DNA of 62,828 nucleotides from Nitrospirota bacterium (GCA_016213945.1 JACQZF010000015.1:1-62828); one strand, 5' to 3'; numbered from the stretch's first letter, positions 42,161 through 51,311 are shown. Made by a program: numbers and translations. Notes: a model not told the origin generated them from the sequence alone.

Positions 42161-43195
42161 ATGCCTAAAGCAGTAGCGCTATATTCAGGAGGCCTTGACA
42201 GTACCCTCGCCATACTCGTAATGATGAAGCAGGGCATTGATGTCACGGCCATAACATTCCTAAATCACTTCGGCTGCGACATCAGCGACAAATCATCCTG
42301 TTCAAAAGACCCTTTTTCAGCGTCGGTGAAATTCGGTTTTAAGGTAAAGCTTTCACATCTCTCGGATAAATTCCTCGACATAGTGAAAAAACCCCAGCAC
42401 GGTCATGGCAAAAATATGAACCCGTGCATTGACTGCCGGATACTGATGCTGAAAGAGGCAAAGCAGATGATGGACCTCATCGGCGCTGACTTCCTGGTAA
42501 CCGGTGAAGTGCTCGGACAGAGGCCGATGAGCCAGAGGAAAGACTGCTTCCCGATGATCGACAAGGCAGCCGGTGTAAAAGGATTGGTCGTGAGGCCGCT
42601 AAGCGCGAAGTACCTCCCGATCACAATCCCTGAGGAGAAAGGACTGGTCAATCGCGACTTGCTTCTTAATTTCACCGGGCGTTCAAGAAAGCCGCAGATG
42701 GCGCTCGCCAATGAATTCGATTTAACGGAATATCCCATGCCCGCTGGCGGATGCCTCCTCACCGAGCCGATCTACTCTTTCAAATTGAAAGACCTTTTAA
42801 CTTTCGACATCAACCCTGAATATAAAGATATAAACCTTCTGCGTGTCGGCAGGCATTTCAGGTTCTCTCCTGAGTGTAAAATTATTGTCGGAAGACATGA
42901 CCAGGAAAATGAGATCATCAACTCAGTCGCCAGCCCGGATGACTATCTGCTAAGAGTCGATGGCGTCGGCAGCCCTCTCGTTATCCTCCGGGGCAAAGTA
43001 ACAGATGAAGCGCTTAATGTCGCAGCGTCATTGTGCGCGAGATATTCCGATGCGAAGAAACTTGATGAAGTAGATGTGACGGTTTTACTTGGGGACAAAA
43101 CCTCTCATCTGAAAGTTCAGCCTGCAAGTAATGAGTTGATTGAGTTGTTCAGGATTGAGAAGAAACCGCCGTTAAGTTTGTCATCGAGGACTTGA
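42161..43195 (+). CDS. PP-loop tRNA-thiolase-like protein (MnmA/ThiI-like) with DUF814-type tail
   Basis: The N-terminus has the ATP-pyrophosphatase loop YSGGLDSTLA. A first cysteine pair (NPCIDCR, near residue 88) and a second Cys in PAGGCLLTEP (near 196) mirror the catalytic cysteine pair of MnmA-type tRNA 2-thiouridine enzymes. The last ~90 residues look like the NFACT-R/DUF814 RNA-binding module often fused to this group. It probably activates and thiolates a tRNA uridine, but the position is unknown. 344 aa. Confidence 0.75.
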   Translation: MPKAVALYSGGLDSTLAILVMMKQGIDVTAITFLNHFGCDISDKSSCSKDPFSASVKFGFKVKLSHLSDKFLDIVKKPQHGHGKNMNPCIDCRILMLKEAKQMMDLIGADFLVTGEVLGQRPMSQRKDCFPMIDKAAGVKGLVVRPLSAKYLPITIPEEKGLVNRDLLLNFTGRSRKPQMALANEFDLTEYPMPAGGCLLTEPIYSFKLKDLLTFDINPEYKDINLLRVGRHFRFSPECKIIVGRHDQENEIINSVASPDDYLLRVDGVGSPLVILRGKVTDEALNVAASLCARYSDAKKLDEVDVTVLLGDKTSHLKVQPASNELIELFRIEKKPPLSLSSRT

Positions 43196-43447
43196 TGGGG
43201 AACGCCAGTTCCTTATTTTTTGCTCTTAACTCTCGAAGGTGCTTCCCCGGATGTCATCATAGGGATTGCTTAAATGTTTAATGAAGGTTTGACCCCGGTT
43301 GTCTCGTTTATTATTGAAATTATCTTCTTACCTCTTACTTCTTCCCAGTTACGCCAAAGATCCCGAACGCACATAATCAATTCACCCTCCATCACTCAAC
43401 TTCAAAAATATCATACGCAAACACCTCGATAAAGCGCAACAGATTTG
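43196..43447. other. Intergenic region with left direct repeat
   Basis: No gene or promoter is recognised; the right end (43404-43442) is the left copy of the direct repeat around the ORF6N gene. Confidence 0.5.
43404..43442 (+). repeat. Left direct repeat flanking the ORF6N gene
   Basis: It contains AATATCATACGCAAACAC followed by CTCGATAAAGCGCAACAG and matches 44012-44051 at nearly every position, in the same orientation. Confidence 0.85.
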
Positions 43448-43966
43448 TCAGCTTTCAGACTCTCGCTTGAAACCGATTTCCTTTTTCTTCTTCTCCGACG
43501 GAACCATCAATTGCCTTATCGCGTCAAAAACAACCTTGAATTGTTCATCATATTTATTTTCCAGCGATTTCATTTTTCTTGCAAGTGCGGCATTGGAGGC
43601 AAGCATGCTTCGGATCTTTGTAAACGTTCTCATGATTTGTATGTTTACCTGAATTGCTCTTTTGCTGTTTAATACGCTGGATAGCATTGCAACCCCATTC
43701 TCGGTAAAGGCATAAGGAAGGTAACGTTGACCTCCCCAACTTGAGGTGCCAAAATGGTACCTCAAGTTTTCAAGTTCGTCTTTTGTGAGTTGAAGCATAA
43801 AGTCTTCAGGGAAACGATCAATATTTCTTTTGATCGCGCGATTAAGCATCTTGGTCTCAACTCCGTAAAGAGCGGCAAGGTCTTTGTCCAGCATTACCTT
43901 CTTGCCTCTAATGAAAAGTATTTTACTTTCTACAACGTCGTGCGGAATAATTACCGATGTTTCCAC
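43448..43966 (-). CDS. ORF6N-domain DNA-binding protein
   Basis: The 172-aa protein has the ORF6N (KilA-N-related) domain: VVESKILFIRGKKVMLDKDL, ALYGVETKMLNRAIKRNIDR, RYLPYAFTENGVAMLSSVL, then a helical tail. Related domains occur in phage antirepressors and mobile-element genes. The gene lies between two 39-40-bp direct repeats, so it may be the cargo of a small mobile unit. Function unknown. Confidence 0.88.
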   Translation of the reverse strand: METSVIIPHDVVESKILFIRGKKVMLDKDLAALYGVETKMLNRAIKRNIDRFPEDFMLQLTKDELENLRYHFGTSSWGGQRYLPYAFTENGVAMLSSVLNSKRAIQVNIQIMRTFTKIRSMLASNAALARKMKSLENKYDEQFKVVFDAIRQLMVPSEKKKKEIGFKRESES

Positions 43967-44551
43967 ACCATGTCCCCCTCTTTTTTATTACACGATGAAT
44001 TATATGTTGCGGAAAATATCATACGCAAACACAGCAATAAAGCGCAAACAGTTTTTTTCAATGCAAATTGAAGAGCAGTCATAGGAGCTGGATTCCCGCT
44101 TACCACATGCGGGAATGACGGCATTCAGCGGATTGGATATTTCGGACCTGTAAATATCTTTACGATGTCGGGTTTGAAACCCGCCCTGTACAAAAGTGCA
44201 TTAAAATGGACTCAACCGTAGTCGAAATTAATACACAATTAATTAATGAGAAACAGGCATCATAGTTTTGTGTAAATGAATTTGCTTTTAAATTTATAAA
44301 GTTATCAATGAATGTAGATTATGGAATATAAATTGCTTTGATAAATCTATTTGGCAAGAGCAGGAATGATACCTGCCGGGGTGAATACTACAAAATTCTT
44401 GTAACTAAATATACTGCTTGAGCAGGACGTGAAAGTTTCAAAAGGGCAGCGGGGAATGAAAGGAGGTTTCAAAATGTAAAAGCCCGCGACTATGTGATTT
44501 GCTGTTAAACAGGATCTCTACAATGAAGAAAAAACCATTTGGAGGGAAAGA
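43967..44551. other. Long intergenic region with repeats and a start-stop site
   Basis: It holds the right direct repeat (44012-44051), a CTGGATTCCCGC...GCGGGAATGACGG palindrome (44090-44122), a small hairpin (CGGGTTTGAAACCCG, about 44168-44182), then about 280 bp of A/T-rich DNA without a recognised gene. Near the end AGGAGG (44461-44466) is followed at 44474 by ATG and directly TAA. No tRNA or riboswitch was recognised. Confidence 0.6.
44012..44051 (+). repeat. Right direct repeat flanking the ORF6N gene
   Basis: It contains AATATCATACGCAAACAC followed by AGCAATAAAGCGCAAACAG; the partner is at 43404-43442. Confidence 0.85.
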
Positions 44552-44992
44552 ATGAACATCATAGCAAAGAACATAATGTTAATGGGATGTACACGTTTTG
44601 CTTCAAAGAACAACTGGGTGGAACGAAGCACAAATGGAAGGGATATCGCTAATAAATTATTAAGGAGTCGTTTAACGGGCATTCCCGTTGTCGATGATAA
44701 AGAACGCAGGAGGGTTATTGGTATTATAACGGAGATAAACCTCATCGGGATATTCAGAGAGGGGATGGACCCCATCAACTTTACTGCGGATAGAATAATG
44801 TCGGGAGTTCCAAAGACCGCTGATATTGATACGCCGGTTGCAGAGCTGATAGATATAATGGTCGAAAACAATTTCACGGTAATCCCCATCACGAAAAACG
44901 ACAAACTTGTTGGAGTCGTAGACAGATGTTCGCTGATGGATTTTTTCGTTAGCCCGTGCACAGAAAGATATGCTACGGCGATAGGGGGTTAG
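44552..44992 (+). CDS. CBS-domain-pair protein
   Basis: The 146-aa protein consists of two CBS motifs (NKLLRSRLTGIPVVDDKER; LIDIMVENNFTVIPITKND and LVGVVDR), which bind adenosine nucleotides and report energy state. No attached enzyme domain. Ribosome-binding site TGGAGGGAAAG before ATG 44552. A terminator follows. Confidence 0.85.
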   Translation: MNIIAKNIMLMGCTRFASKNNWVERSTNGRDIANKLLRSRLTGIPVVDDKERRRVIGIITEINLIGIFREGMDPINFTADRIMSGVPKTADIDTPVAELIDIMVENNFTVIPITKNDKLVGVVDRCSLMDFFVSPCTERYATAIGG

Positions 44993-45024
44993 TATTATTT
45001 TTTAGTTGCAGCAGTATCAAAGAA

Positions 45025-45057
45025 AAGGGGCGCTTGATATTCAAGCACCCCTTTTTT
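45025..45057. terminator. Terminator between the CBS gene and hisF
   Basis: AAGGGGCGCTTGA and TCAAGCACCCCTT form a stem with one mismatch; a T6 run follows on the plus strand and A-rich sequence on the other, so it can end both convergent transcripts. Confidence 0.8.
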
Positions 45058-45070
45058 AACGGATTAGATT

Positions 45071-45937
45071 CTACAACCTTACCGGGACACCTTGGGACTT
45101 CAGATATTCTTTTGTCTCTTTGATCGTGTATTCCCTGTAGTGGAAGATTGATGCGGCGAGGGCGGCGTCTGCCTTGCCTTCAACAAGCCCTGCGCGTAAA
45201 TGTTCAAGTGTCCCTACCCCGCCGGATGCTACAACGGGAATTGAAACTGCCTCAGCTATCGCGCGTGTCAGTTCAATATCATAACCGTCCTTTGTACCGT
45301 CCCTGTCCATGCTGGTAAGCAATATTTCACCGGAGCCTAATTCTTCCATCTTCTTCGCCCATTTCACGGCGTCAATAAGTCTCATCTTCCTTCCGCCGTG
45401 CGTTGAGATCGCCCAGGTCAAGGACAAGTGAGAAGTGGGAAGTGAGAAGTGGGAAGCAGGCAATTCAAGTCTTACATCATTTAGAAACTGATCATTGAAC
45501 CAGGGTTCATCGGGTTCGAATGCCATGTCCGCTCTGAGCCTTTTTGCGTCAACGGCAACAACAATACATTGGCTGCCGAACCTCTCCGCTGCTTCTCTTA
45601 TGAAGTATGGATTGACAACGGCCGTGGTGTTGATTGAAACCTTATCGCAGCCTGAATTAAGAAGGTTGCGGATGTCTTCAAGAGTCCTGATACCTCCGCC
45701 GACAGTTAACGGCATGAAGACGTCGTTCGCGGTCCTTGCGACGACATCGAGAATGGTTTTCCTTTTTTCATGAGAGGCCGTGATGTCAAGGAACACAAGC
45801 TCGTCAGCGCCCTGCTCATCATAATACTTCGCATTCTCGACAGGGTCTCCCGCATCGACAAGGTTCTTAAAGCTAACGCCCTTTACAACCCTGCCGTCCT
45901 TAACGTCAAGACATGGTATGATCCTCTTAGCTAACAT
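45071..45937 (-). CDS. hisF: Imidazole glycerol phosphate synthase subunit HisF, with insert
   Basis: HisF cyclises PRFAR with ammonia from HisH. Canonical motifs: [14 protein letters not shown] at the start, [40 protein letters not shown] and [14 protein letters not shown]. The usual length is about 253 aa, and this one is 288 because some 35 residues lie between AVDAKR and WAISTHGGR, partly encoded by 7-nt repeats ([13 protein letters not shown]). The insert falls in a surface loop of the barrel, so activity may survive. It follows hisA by 0-1 nt. Confidence 0.95.
   Translation of the reverse strand: MLAKRIIPCLDVKDGRVVKGVSFKNLVDAGDPVENAKYYDEQGADELVFLDITASHEKRKTILDVVARTANDVFMPLTVGGGIRTLEDIRNLLNSGCDKVSINTTAVVNPYFIREAAERFGSQCIVVAVDAKRLRADMAFEPDEPWFNDQFLNDVRLELPASHFSLPTSHLSLTWAISTHGGRKMRLIDAVKWAKKMEELGSGEILLTSMDRDGTKDGYDIELTRAIAEAVSIPVVASGGVGTLEHLRAGLVEGKADAALAASIFHYREYTIKETKEYLKSQGVPVRL
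45424..45465 (-). repeat. Heptanucleotide repeat inside hisF
   Basis: Alternating GTGAGAA/GTGGGAA units (7 nt each) in frame. Confidence 0.85.
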
Positions 45938-46660
45938 CTAATTGCCTTTCGTAAGCCCTATCGCTTCTTTCAAATCCACTGTCCCTGCGTACAATGCTTT
46001 CCCTGTGATCACGCCCCAGAGGTTTTTTATCTGCATGAGATTTTTTATGTCGTTTATTTTCGCGACACCTCCTGAGGCAATGACCGGTACGCTGACAGAG
46101 CTGACCATCTTTGCCATTGCTTCAAGGTTAGGCCCGGAAAGCATTCCGTCTCTTTCAATGTCAGTATAAATAATTCCCGCAGCGCCGTCATCCTGCATCT
46201 TCTTTGCAAATTCAATAGCGTGAAATTCGGTGACCTCTTCCCATCCCCTGATCGCTACCATTCCGTCTTTCGCGTCGATGCCTACGAAAACTTTTCCGGG
46301 GAACTTTTCACAGGCCTTCTTTATCATGTCGGGATTTTTCGCAGCGGAAGTCCCGATGATCACACTGTCAACGCCGAGGCTGATAAGTGTTTCCATTCTT
46401 TCTAAACTCCTGATGCCGCCTCCGACCTCGATCGGGATGTCGATCGCTTTTCTTATTACCTTGATCTCTTCGAGGTTCTTTTGCTCGCCGGTGAATGCGC
46501 CGTCAAGGTCAACGATATGAAGCAGCTCGGCCCCAAGCCCGACCCACTGTTTTGCCATTGCAGCAGGGTCGTCAGAATAAACAGTAACTTCTTCCTTCTT
46601 CCCCTGGAGAAGCCGGACGCACTTGCCGTCTTTAAGATCTATCGCAGGTATAACAATCAT
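45938..46660 (-). CDS. hisA: ProFAR isomerase
   Basis: HisA converts ProFAR to PRFAR, the substrate of HisF. The (beta/alpha)8 protein of 240 aa has [14 protein letters not shown] with the first catalytic Asp, [34 protein letters not shown] with the second catalytic Asp, and PVIASGGV. Full length, no insert. Immediately upstream of hisF. hisH, which completes the HisHF enzyme, is not in the window. Confidence 0.96.
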   Translation of the reverse strand: MIVIPAIDLKDGKCVRLLQGKKEEVTVYSDDPAAMAKQWVGLGAELLHIVDLDGAFTGEQKNLEEIKVIRKAIDIPIEVGGGIRSLERMETLISLGVDSVIIGTSAAKNPDMIKKACEKFPGKVFVGIDAKDGMVAIRGWEEVTEFHAIEFAKKMQDDGAAGIIYTDIERDGMLSGPNLEAMAKMVSSVSVPVIASGGVAKINDIKNLMQIKNLWGVITGKALYAGTVDLKEAIGLTKGN

Positions 46661-46672
46661 CGTATGAGTATA

Positions 46673-47464
46673 TCAGATAGGTTTTTTATCAATCAACAAC
46701 GGGTCCTCTGCTCCCGCCTCTTTAAAACCCTTTGCCCGGAGCAGGCAACTGTCACAACTTAAACAAGGGACATAGCCGTGATGCGTGATGCGTGATGCGT
46801 GATGTGTATTGGTCTTTAACTCATTACTCATTACGGATAACGCATTACGGTCTTCTTGAGGGTCATAACAGCTCCACGTCAATGCATAGTCAACGCCCAA
46901 CTCAATCCCCTTTTTTATTATTTCGCCTTTGGTGAGTTTGATCAGAGGGGCTTGAATTTTGAACCTGCATTTCCCTTCAACAGACGCCTTTGTTGCGAGG
47001 TTTGCCATGTCCTCAAATGCCTTTATGAACTCCGGCCTGCAATCAGGGTATCCGCTGTAATCAATCGCGTTGGCCCCTATGAAAATATCTTCAGCCTCCA
47101 AAACCTCCGCCCACCCGAGGGCGAAAGAAAGAAATATCGTATTACGCGCCGGAACGTAAGTAACAGGAATGAGTTTAGAGTTCCCTAACTTCTGACTTCT
47201 GACTTCTGACTTCTGCCCTGCTTTTGGCACTTCCATCTCCGATGTGAGCGCGGAGCCGCCGATGTCCCTGAGATCAATATTTATGGTGAGGTGTTTCTTT
47301 GCTCCGAATTTTTCCGCATTCAGGCGGGCCAACTCCAGCTCTATCTTATGCCGTTGCCCGTAATCAAAACTCAGGGCGTATATCTCACCCCCCTGGGCCT
47401 TTGCTATTGCCATTACGGTTGTCGAATCAACCCCGCCGCTTAAAAGTACAACTGCCTTTTTCAT
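46673..47464 (-). CDS. queC: 7-cyano-7-deazaguanine synthase QueC, with two repeat inserts
   Basis: QueC makes preQ0 in queuosine synthesis. Motifs: [15 protein letters not shown] (PP-loop), [24 protein letters not shown] and the zinc site [14 protein letters not shown]. Two insertions: [12 protein letters not shown] near residue 83 (7-nt TGACTTC units, about 47188-47215), and a 25-residue one near 220 ([20 protein letters not shown]; 7-nt ATGCGTG units, about 46778-46850) between the first zinc cysteine and the other three. 263 aa versus about 225-235 in the family. Both keep frame. Confidence 0.94.
   Translation of the reverse strand: MKKAVVLLSGGVDSTTVMAIAKAQGGEIYALSFDYGQRHKIELELARLNAEKFGAKKHLTINIDLRDIGGSALTSEMEVPKAGQKSEVRSQKLGNSKLIPVTYVPARNTIFLSFALGWAEVLEAEDIFIGANAIDYSGYPDCRPEFIKAFEDMANLATKASVEGKCRFKIQAPLIKLTKGEIIKKGIELGVDYALTWSCYDPQEDRNALSVMSNELKTNTHHASRITHHGYVPCLSCDSCLLRAKGFKEAGAEDPLLIDKKPI
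46778..46850 (-). repeat. Heptanucleotide repeat inside queC, zinc-site copy
   Basis: ATGCGTG units (about four) plus ATTACTC/GCATTAC-like flanks, in frame, encoding HASRITHHG. Confidence 0.8.
47188..47218 (-). repeat. Heptanucleotide repeat inside queC, first copy
   Basis: Four TGACTTC-type units, in frame, encoding QKSEVRSQK. Confidence 0.8.
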
Positions 47465-47564
47465 AATTTCATTTATCCGCAGATTGCACAGATGACACAG
47501 ATTTATAACAATAAATTTTAAGTTGATACATAATCATCATTATTGATCTGCGAAATCTGTGGAT

Positions 47565-48218
47565 TTATTTCTTCTTCCCTATCTTTGACTCTGTTCCCTC
47601 AAGGATTCTCTTAATGTTCTCCTTGTGTCTGAAGACTATCAATACGGCAAGCAGGATTCCAAAAACAATTTTAGCCTTTGAGAAATCCAGCAGCGCAAAA
47701 GTGACCGGCAGTGCGCTTACCGCGGCAACGGCAGCAAGAGAGGAATATTTTGTAATGAAGGCTGTGGCGACCCAGATCAGTAATGTCACAGCCGCTGATG
47801 CAGGACTGTAAGCGGCCAAAACTCCGAAGCCGGTTGCGACACCTTTGCCGCCTTTAAAGGAAAGAAATATCGAAAATATGTGCCCGGCCACAGCCGACAC
47901 TCCCACAAGCCCTCCCCAAAAATCCTGAGCATTCTGAAGCAGCACCGGGTTGTCGGGAATTTTACCGGCAATAATATAATTGCAGATCAACACGGGCGCT
48001 GCGCCTTTGAGCGCGTCACCCAATAATGTCAACAGCGCGGGCCATTTGCCTGCCGTCCTCAGTACATTGGTTGCGCCGATGTTTTTACTCCCCGTGGTCC
48101 TTAGGTCTATCCCTTTTTTCCTTGTCACAAGGAGGCCGAAAGGGACAGAGCCTATTAAAAAAGCAGCGGGTATTAATAAATATAAGGCAGGATAAATCGA
48201 AAGAGGCGGGGGCGTCAT
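47565..48218 (-). CDS. plsY: Glycerol-3-phosphate acyltransferase (acyl-phosphate type)
   Basis: PlsY transfers acyl groups from acyl-phosphate to glycerol-3-phosphate in the inner membrane, the first step of phospholipid synthesis. The 217-aa protein has five or so membrane segments and the family motifs GSVPFGLLV, GSKNIGATNVLRTAGK, GHIFSIFLSFKGGKGVATG and FRHKENIKR. It overlaps pgsA by 4 nt; the two enzymes share glycerolipid metabolism. Confidence 0.95.
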   Translation of the reverse strand: MTPPPLSIYPALYLLIPAAFLIGSVPFGLLVTRKKGIDLRTTGSKNIGATNVLRTAGKWPALLTLLGDALKGAAPVLICNYIIAGKIPDNPVLLQNAQDFWGGLVGVSAVAGHIFSIFLSFKGGKGVATGFGVLAAYSPASAAVTLLIWVATAFITKYSSLAAVAAVSALPVTFALLDFSKAKIVFGILLAVLIVFRHKENIKRILEGTESKIGKKK

Positions 48219-48736
48219 AACCGTTTCCAGAAAGTCATGAAATACTGAACGCCGGATATCACGCCTAAGACCATTGCTATCCAGAGCAATGAGATCCCGA
48301 CAGCGTATAGATCAAAAGGTATTACTGTGTTGTCTATGAACAAAACAAGAATCGATGATATCTGCGCGACCACTTTTATCTTGCCGCCCATCTCGGCCGG
48401 TATCACAATGTCCTTTGAAAGCGCGGCGAACCTCAGCCCCGTAACGACGAATTCCCTGATGATTATCACTATGGCTATCCACGCGGGGATGATGCCTTTA
48501 TCAACAAATATTATCAGCGCTGATATGACTAAAAGCTTGTCCGCTATCGGATCGAGGAGAATGCCGAGCTTTGTTACCTGCTGAGATCTCCTCGCGAGAT
48601 AGCCGTCAAGGAAGTCGGTCATTGCCGCGACTGCAAAAATTATCGCGCCGAACAAAGGGTCCTCTGAAGCGATAAAAACGAACGGGATGATTATTACTAT
48701 CCGGCTGAATGTGATAATGGTAGGAACGTTAACCAA
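48215..48736 (-). CDS. pgsA: CDP-diacylglycerol-glycerol-3-phosphate 3-phosphatidyltransferase
   Basis: PgsA makes phosphatidylglycerol phosphate. The 173-aa polytopic membrane protein has the CDP-alcohol phosphotransferase signature DGYLARR...GILLDPIADK (D-G-x2-A-R-x8-G-x3-D-x3-D). It overlaps kdsC upstream by 8 nt and plsY downstream by 4 nt. Confidence 0.95.
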   Translation of the reverse strand: MVNVPTIITFSRIVIIIPFVFIASEDPLFGAIIFAVAAMTDFLDGYLARRSQQVTKLGILLDPIADKLLVISALIIFVDKGIIPAWIAIVIIIREFVVTGLRFAALSKDIVIPAEMGGKIKVVAQISSILVLFIDNTVIPFDLYAVGISLLWIAMVLGVISGVQYFMTFWKRL

Positions 48737-49331
48737 GAAACTCTCCTGCTACCCTTTCCCAGAGGCCTGATTCTTTCAGGATCAGGTCCGTAAATTCTCT
48801 CACGGCCCCTCTGCCGCCGTTCTTTTTCATTACGAGGTCCGCGTATTTTTTCGTCCCTTCATCCGCGTCGGCAGGCACGGCTGAAAGCCCTGTCCTTTTA
48901 AGAAGCTCAACATCAACGATATCATCTCCCATGAAAGCTACGTCCTCATCCCTGTAATTGTATTTATCAAGCAATTGCCCATACACGACTGATTTCTTAA
49001 ACACCTTCTGATGCACCTCGGCAATGCCAAGCTCCGAGGCCCTCAGGTCAACCACTTTGGATTTTCTTCCTGTAATAATTGCGACCTTTATCCCGAACCT
49101 TTGCAGCATCTTAATGCCGTGACCGTCCCTGACGTTAAATCTTTTAAATTCGTTGCCCTCGTTATCAAGTATAATACTCCCGTCTGTCATGACCCCGTCA
49201 ACATCGAGAATGAGGAGCTTTATTCCCTTCGCCCTGTCTTCGATTGTCTTCGGTCTTCTGGCCGCTGTCTTCTGTTTTCTGTTTCCTGACTTCTGACTTC
49301 TGACTTCTGACTTCTGACTTCTGCTCCTCAT
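48729..49331 (-). CDS. kdsC: KDO-8-phosphate phosphatase with repeat-encoded N-terminus
   Basis: KdsC removes phosphate from KDO-8-phosphate for lipopolysaccharide. HAD motifs: LLILDVDGVMTDG near residues 40-52 and FMGDDIVDVELL near 130. The first ~30 residues ([20 protein letters not shown]...) are encoded by about five TGACTTC heptamers and are not part of the fold. The ATG overlaps the kdsD stop by 4 nt. Because the units are 7 nt and lie between start and fold, slippage would change the frame of the whole gene. Confidence 0.93.
   Translation of the reverse strand: MRSRSQKSEVRSQKSGNRKQKTAARRPKTIEDRAKGIKLLILDVDGVMTDGSIILDNEGNEFKRFNVRDGHGIKMLQRFGIKVAIITGRKSKVVDLRASELGIAEVHQKVFKKSVVYGQLLDKYNYRDEDVAFMGDDIVDVELLKRTGLSAVPADADEGTKKYADLVMKKNGGRGAVREFTDLILKESGLWERVAGEFLG
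49255..49325 (-). repeat. Heptanucleotide repeat at the 5' end of kdsC
   Basis: Near-perfect TGACTTC units (about five, 49287-49321) with degenerate TGTCTTC/TGTTTTC units beyond, right behind the kdsC start codon. Confidence 0.88.
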
Positions 49332-50296
49332 ACTATCCCCGCCTTTAACAGATCGTGCAGATGGATAACGCCCTTTATGTTGTTTTCTTCGTCAGCGACT
49401 ATGAGCACGGTGATGGAATACTTCTCCATTACCGATACCGCCTTTGCCGCAAGCATATTGCTTGTTATTGTCTTGGCCTTGTGGGTCATCACATCTCCGG
49501 CCTTGAGCGAAAAGAAATTTTCACCCCACTTTTCAAGGCCCCTGCGCAGGTCTCCGTCGGTTATAACGCCTGACAGCTTTGAATTGCTGTCCATAACTGC
49601 GGTGATGCCCATCCTCTTGGAAGAGATCTCTATGATGGCATCCTTCATAAGTTTATCAGAATGAACAACCGGGACGGCGTCGCCGGTGTGCATGAGGTCT
49701 TCCACCGTCAAAAGAAGTCTGCGTCCGAGGTTGCCTCCGGGATGGAAGAATGCAAAATCCTCCTCTGTAAATCCCTTCTTGCTGAGCAGTGTGATGGCCA
49801 GCGCATCTCCCATCGCAAGCGCAGCGGTGGTGGAAGCAGTCGGCGCGAGCCCCATCGGACACGCCTCCTCTTTTACGGAAACGTCAAGAGAAACATCGGA
49901 AGTCCTTGCGAGGGTTGACTGCGGGTTCCCTGTCATGGCAATTATTTTTATATCCAGCCTCTTCAGGGTGGGAAGTATCCTGATAACTTCCTCGGTCTCT
50001 CCGCTGTTTGAGATTGCGATCACGACATCGCCTTTTGAAACAACTCCGACATCGCCGTGACTGCCTTCCGCGGGGTTGAGATAAAATGCAGGCGTTCCCG
50101 TGGAGGCAAGTGTTGCGGCAATCTTTTTACCGATTATCCCTGACTTGCCCATTCCGGTGACCACAACCTTCCCGTGGCATGAATACATGAGCTCTATAGC
50201 CTGGATAAAGCTTTCATTGATGCGTTCAATGAGCGCGTGGACCGCCCCGGATTCTATTGTAAGAATGTGCTTTGCCTGTTTGATGATGTCTTTCAT
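49328..50296 (-). CDS. kdsD: Arabinose-5-phosphate isomerase
   Basis: KdsD makes arabinose-5-phosphate from ribulose-5-phosphate, the entry to KDO. The 322-aa protein has a SIS domain (VVTGMGKSGIIGKKIAATLA; EGSHGDVGVVSKGDVVIAIS; FFHPGGNLGRRLL) followed by two CBS motifs. Length and order are typical. It is the second step supplier for kdsA just upstream. Confidence 0.95.
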   Translation of the reverse strand: MKDIIKQAKHILTIESGAVHALIERINESFIQAIELMYSCHGKVVVTGMGKSGIIGKKIAATLASTGTPAFYLNPAEGSHGDVGVVSKGDVVIAISNSGETEEVIRILPTLKRLDIKIIAMTGNPQSTLARTSDVSLDVSVKEEACPMGLAPTASTTAALAMGDALAITLLSKKGFTEEDFAFFHPGGNLGRRLLLTVEDLMHTGDAVPVVHSDKLMKDAIIEISSKRMGITAVMDSNSKLSGVITDGDLRRGLEKWGENFFSLKAGDVMTHKAKTITSNMLAAKAVSVMEKYSITVLIVADEENNIKGVIHLHDLLKAGIV

Positions 50297-50339
50297 TTGT
50301 CTATTAAAGTCCTGCAGCCTTTTCTATTTTAAAGAATAA

Positions 50340-50411
50340 CCACAGAGGCACTGAGACACAGAGTTTGCAAAAATAGAAAGTAGTTAACTCCGTGCCTCTG
50401 TGTCTCTGTGT
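50340..50411. repeat. Inverted repeat between kdsA and kdsD
   Basis: CCACAGAGGCACTGAGACAC and GTGCCTCTGTGTCTCTGTG arms around a 25-bp centre; a long hairpin could form in the transcript. Same family as the acpP-fabF repeat. Confidence 0.8.
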
Positions 50412-50466
50412 TCTAAATTGCATTTTAAAAAGAATGAGTTCTTAAACAAAGCCTGCATTATCGAAA

Positions 50467-51297
50467 CTACTCCCACCTTTTTACCAATTGATTCAATTCC
50501 ACCAGCCTTTTAGCTAATTCAAAAAAACTTTCGAGACCCAGCATATTCGGCCCGTCGCAAAGGGCCTTGTCCGGGTCTTCATGCACTTCCATGAAAACAG
50601 CATCACACCCCGCTGCAACAGCCGCCCTTGCAAGCGGTCCGATGAGTTCCCTCTGCCCGCCAGAACAACTGCCGAGTCCGCCGGGTAACTGCACGCTGTG
50701 TGTCGCGTCATAAACAACCGGGTAACCGAATCCCTGCATGATCGGGACCGAACGCATATCCACAACAAGATTATTATATCCGAACGATACGCCTCTTTCA
50801 GTAATTATTATATTTTCATTTCCAGTGGAACGGGCTTTATCAATTGTGTTTTTCACGTCATGCGGTGAGAGGAACTGCCCCTTCTTTATATTTACTGGCT
50901 TGCCGGTCTTTGCCGCCGCAACAATGATGTCAGTCTGCCTGCAGAGAAACGCCGGTATCTGTAAGACGTCAACCACGTCAGCAGCCTTTTCTGCTTCTTC
51001 CGCTGAATGAATATCGGTAAGAATGGAGACTTTAAGTTCTTCTTTAACTCTTCGCAGGACCCTCAGTCCTTCAGTAATGCCGGGGCCCCTGAAGGAATTC
51101 ACGGAGGTCCTGTTGGCCTTGTCATAAGAGCTTTTAAAAATGAGTGGTATATTTTGCTTTTTTGAATATTCTCTTAGTTTTCCGGCAATCCTTAAAGTTA
51201 TCTCTTCGCTTTCAATAACACAGGGGCCTGCAATGAACGCGAGGGGCTGCTGCCCTCCAATCGTCACGTTGCCTATCTTTATTTCTTTGGTTGGCAT
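50467..51297 (-). CDS. kdsA: KDO-8-phosphate synthase
   Basis: KdsA condenses arabinose-5-phosphate with phosphoenolpyruvate. The 276-aa barrel has AFIAGPCVIESEE, FKSSYDKANRTS, KKGQFLSPHDVKNTI, TERGVSFGYNNLVVDMRS and DATHSVQLPGG. Together with kdsC and kdsD this shows a Gram-negative outer membrane with KDO. Separated from kdsD by an inverted repeat. Confidence 0.96.
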   Translation of the reverse strand: MPTKEIKIGNVTIGGQQPLAFIAGPCVIESEEITLRIAGKLREYSKKQNIPLIFKSSYDKANRTSVNSFRGPGITEGLRVLRRVKEELKVSILTDIHSAEEAEKAADVVDVLQIPAFLCRQTDIIVAAAKTGKPVNIKKGQFLSPHDVKNTIDKARSTGNENIIITERGVSFGYNNLVVDMRSVPIMQGFGYPVVYDATHSVQLPGGLGSCSGGQRELIGPLARAAVAAGCDAVFMEVHEDPDKALCDGPNMLGLESFFELAKRLVELNQLVKRWE

Positions 51298-51311
51298 ATT
51301 AAAAAATAAAT

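Noticed and set aside
44340-44370. Sigma-54 promoter (TGGCA...) before the CBS gene
   Set aside because: The -12 GC element is not at the required distance.
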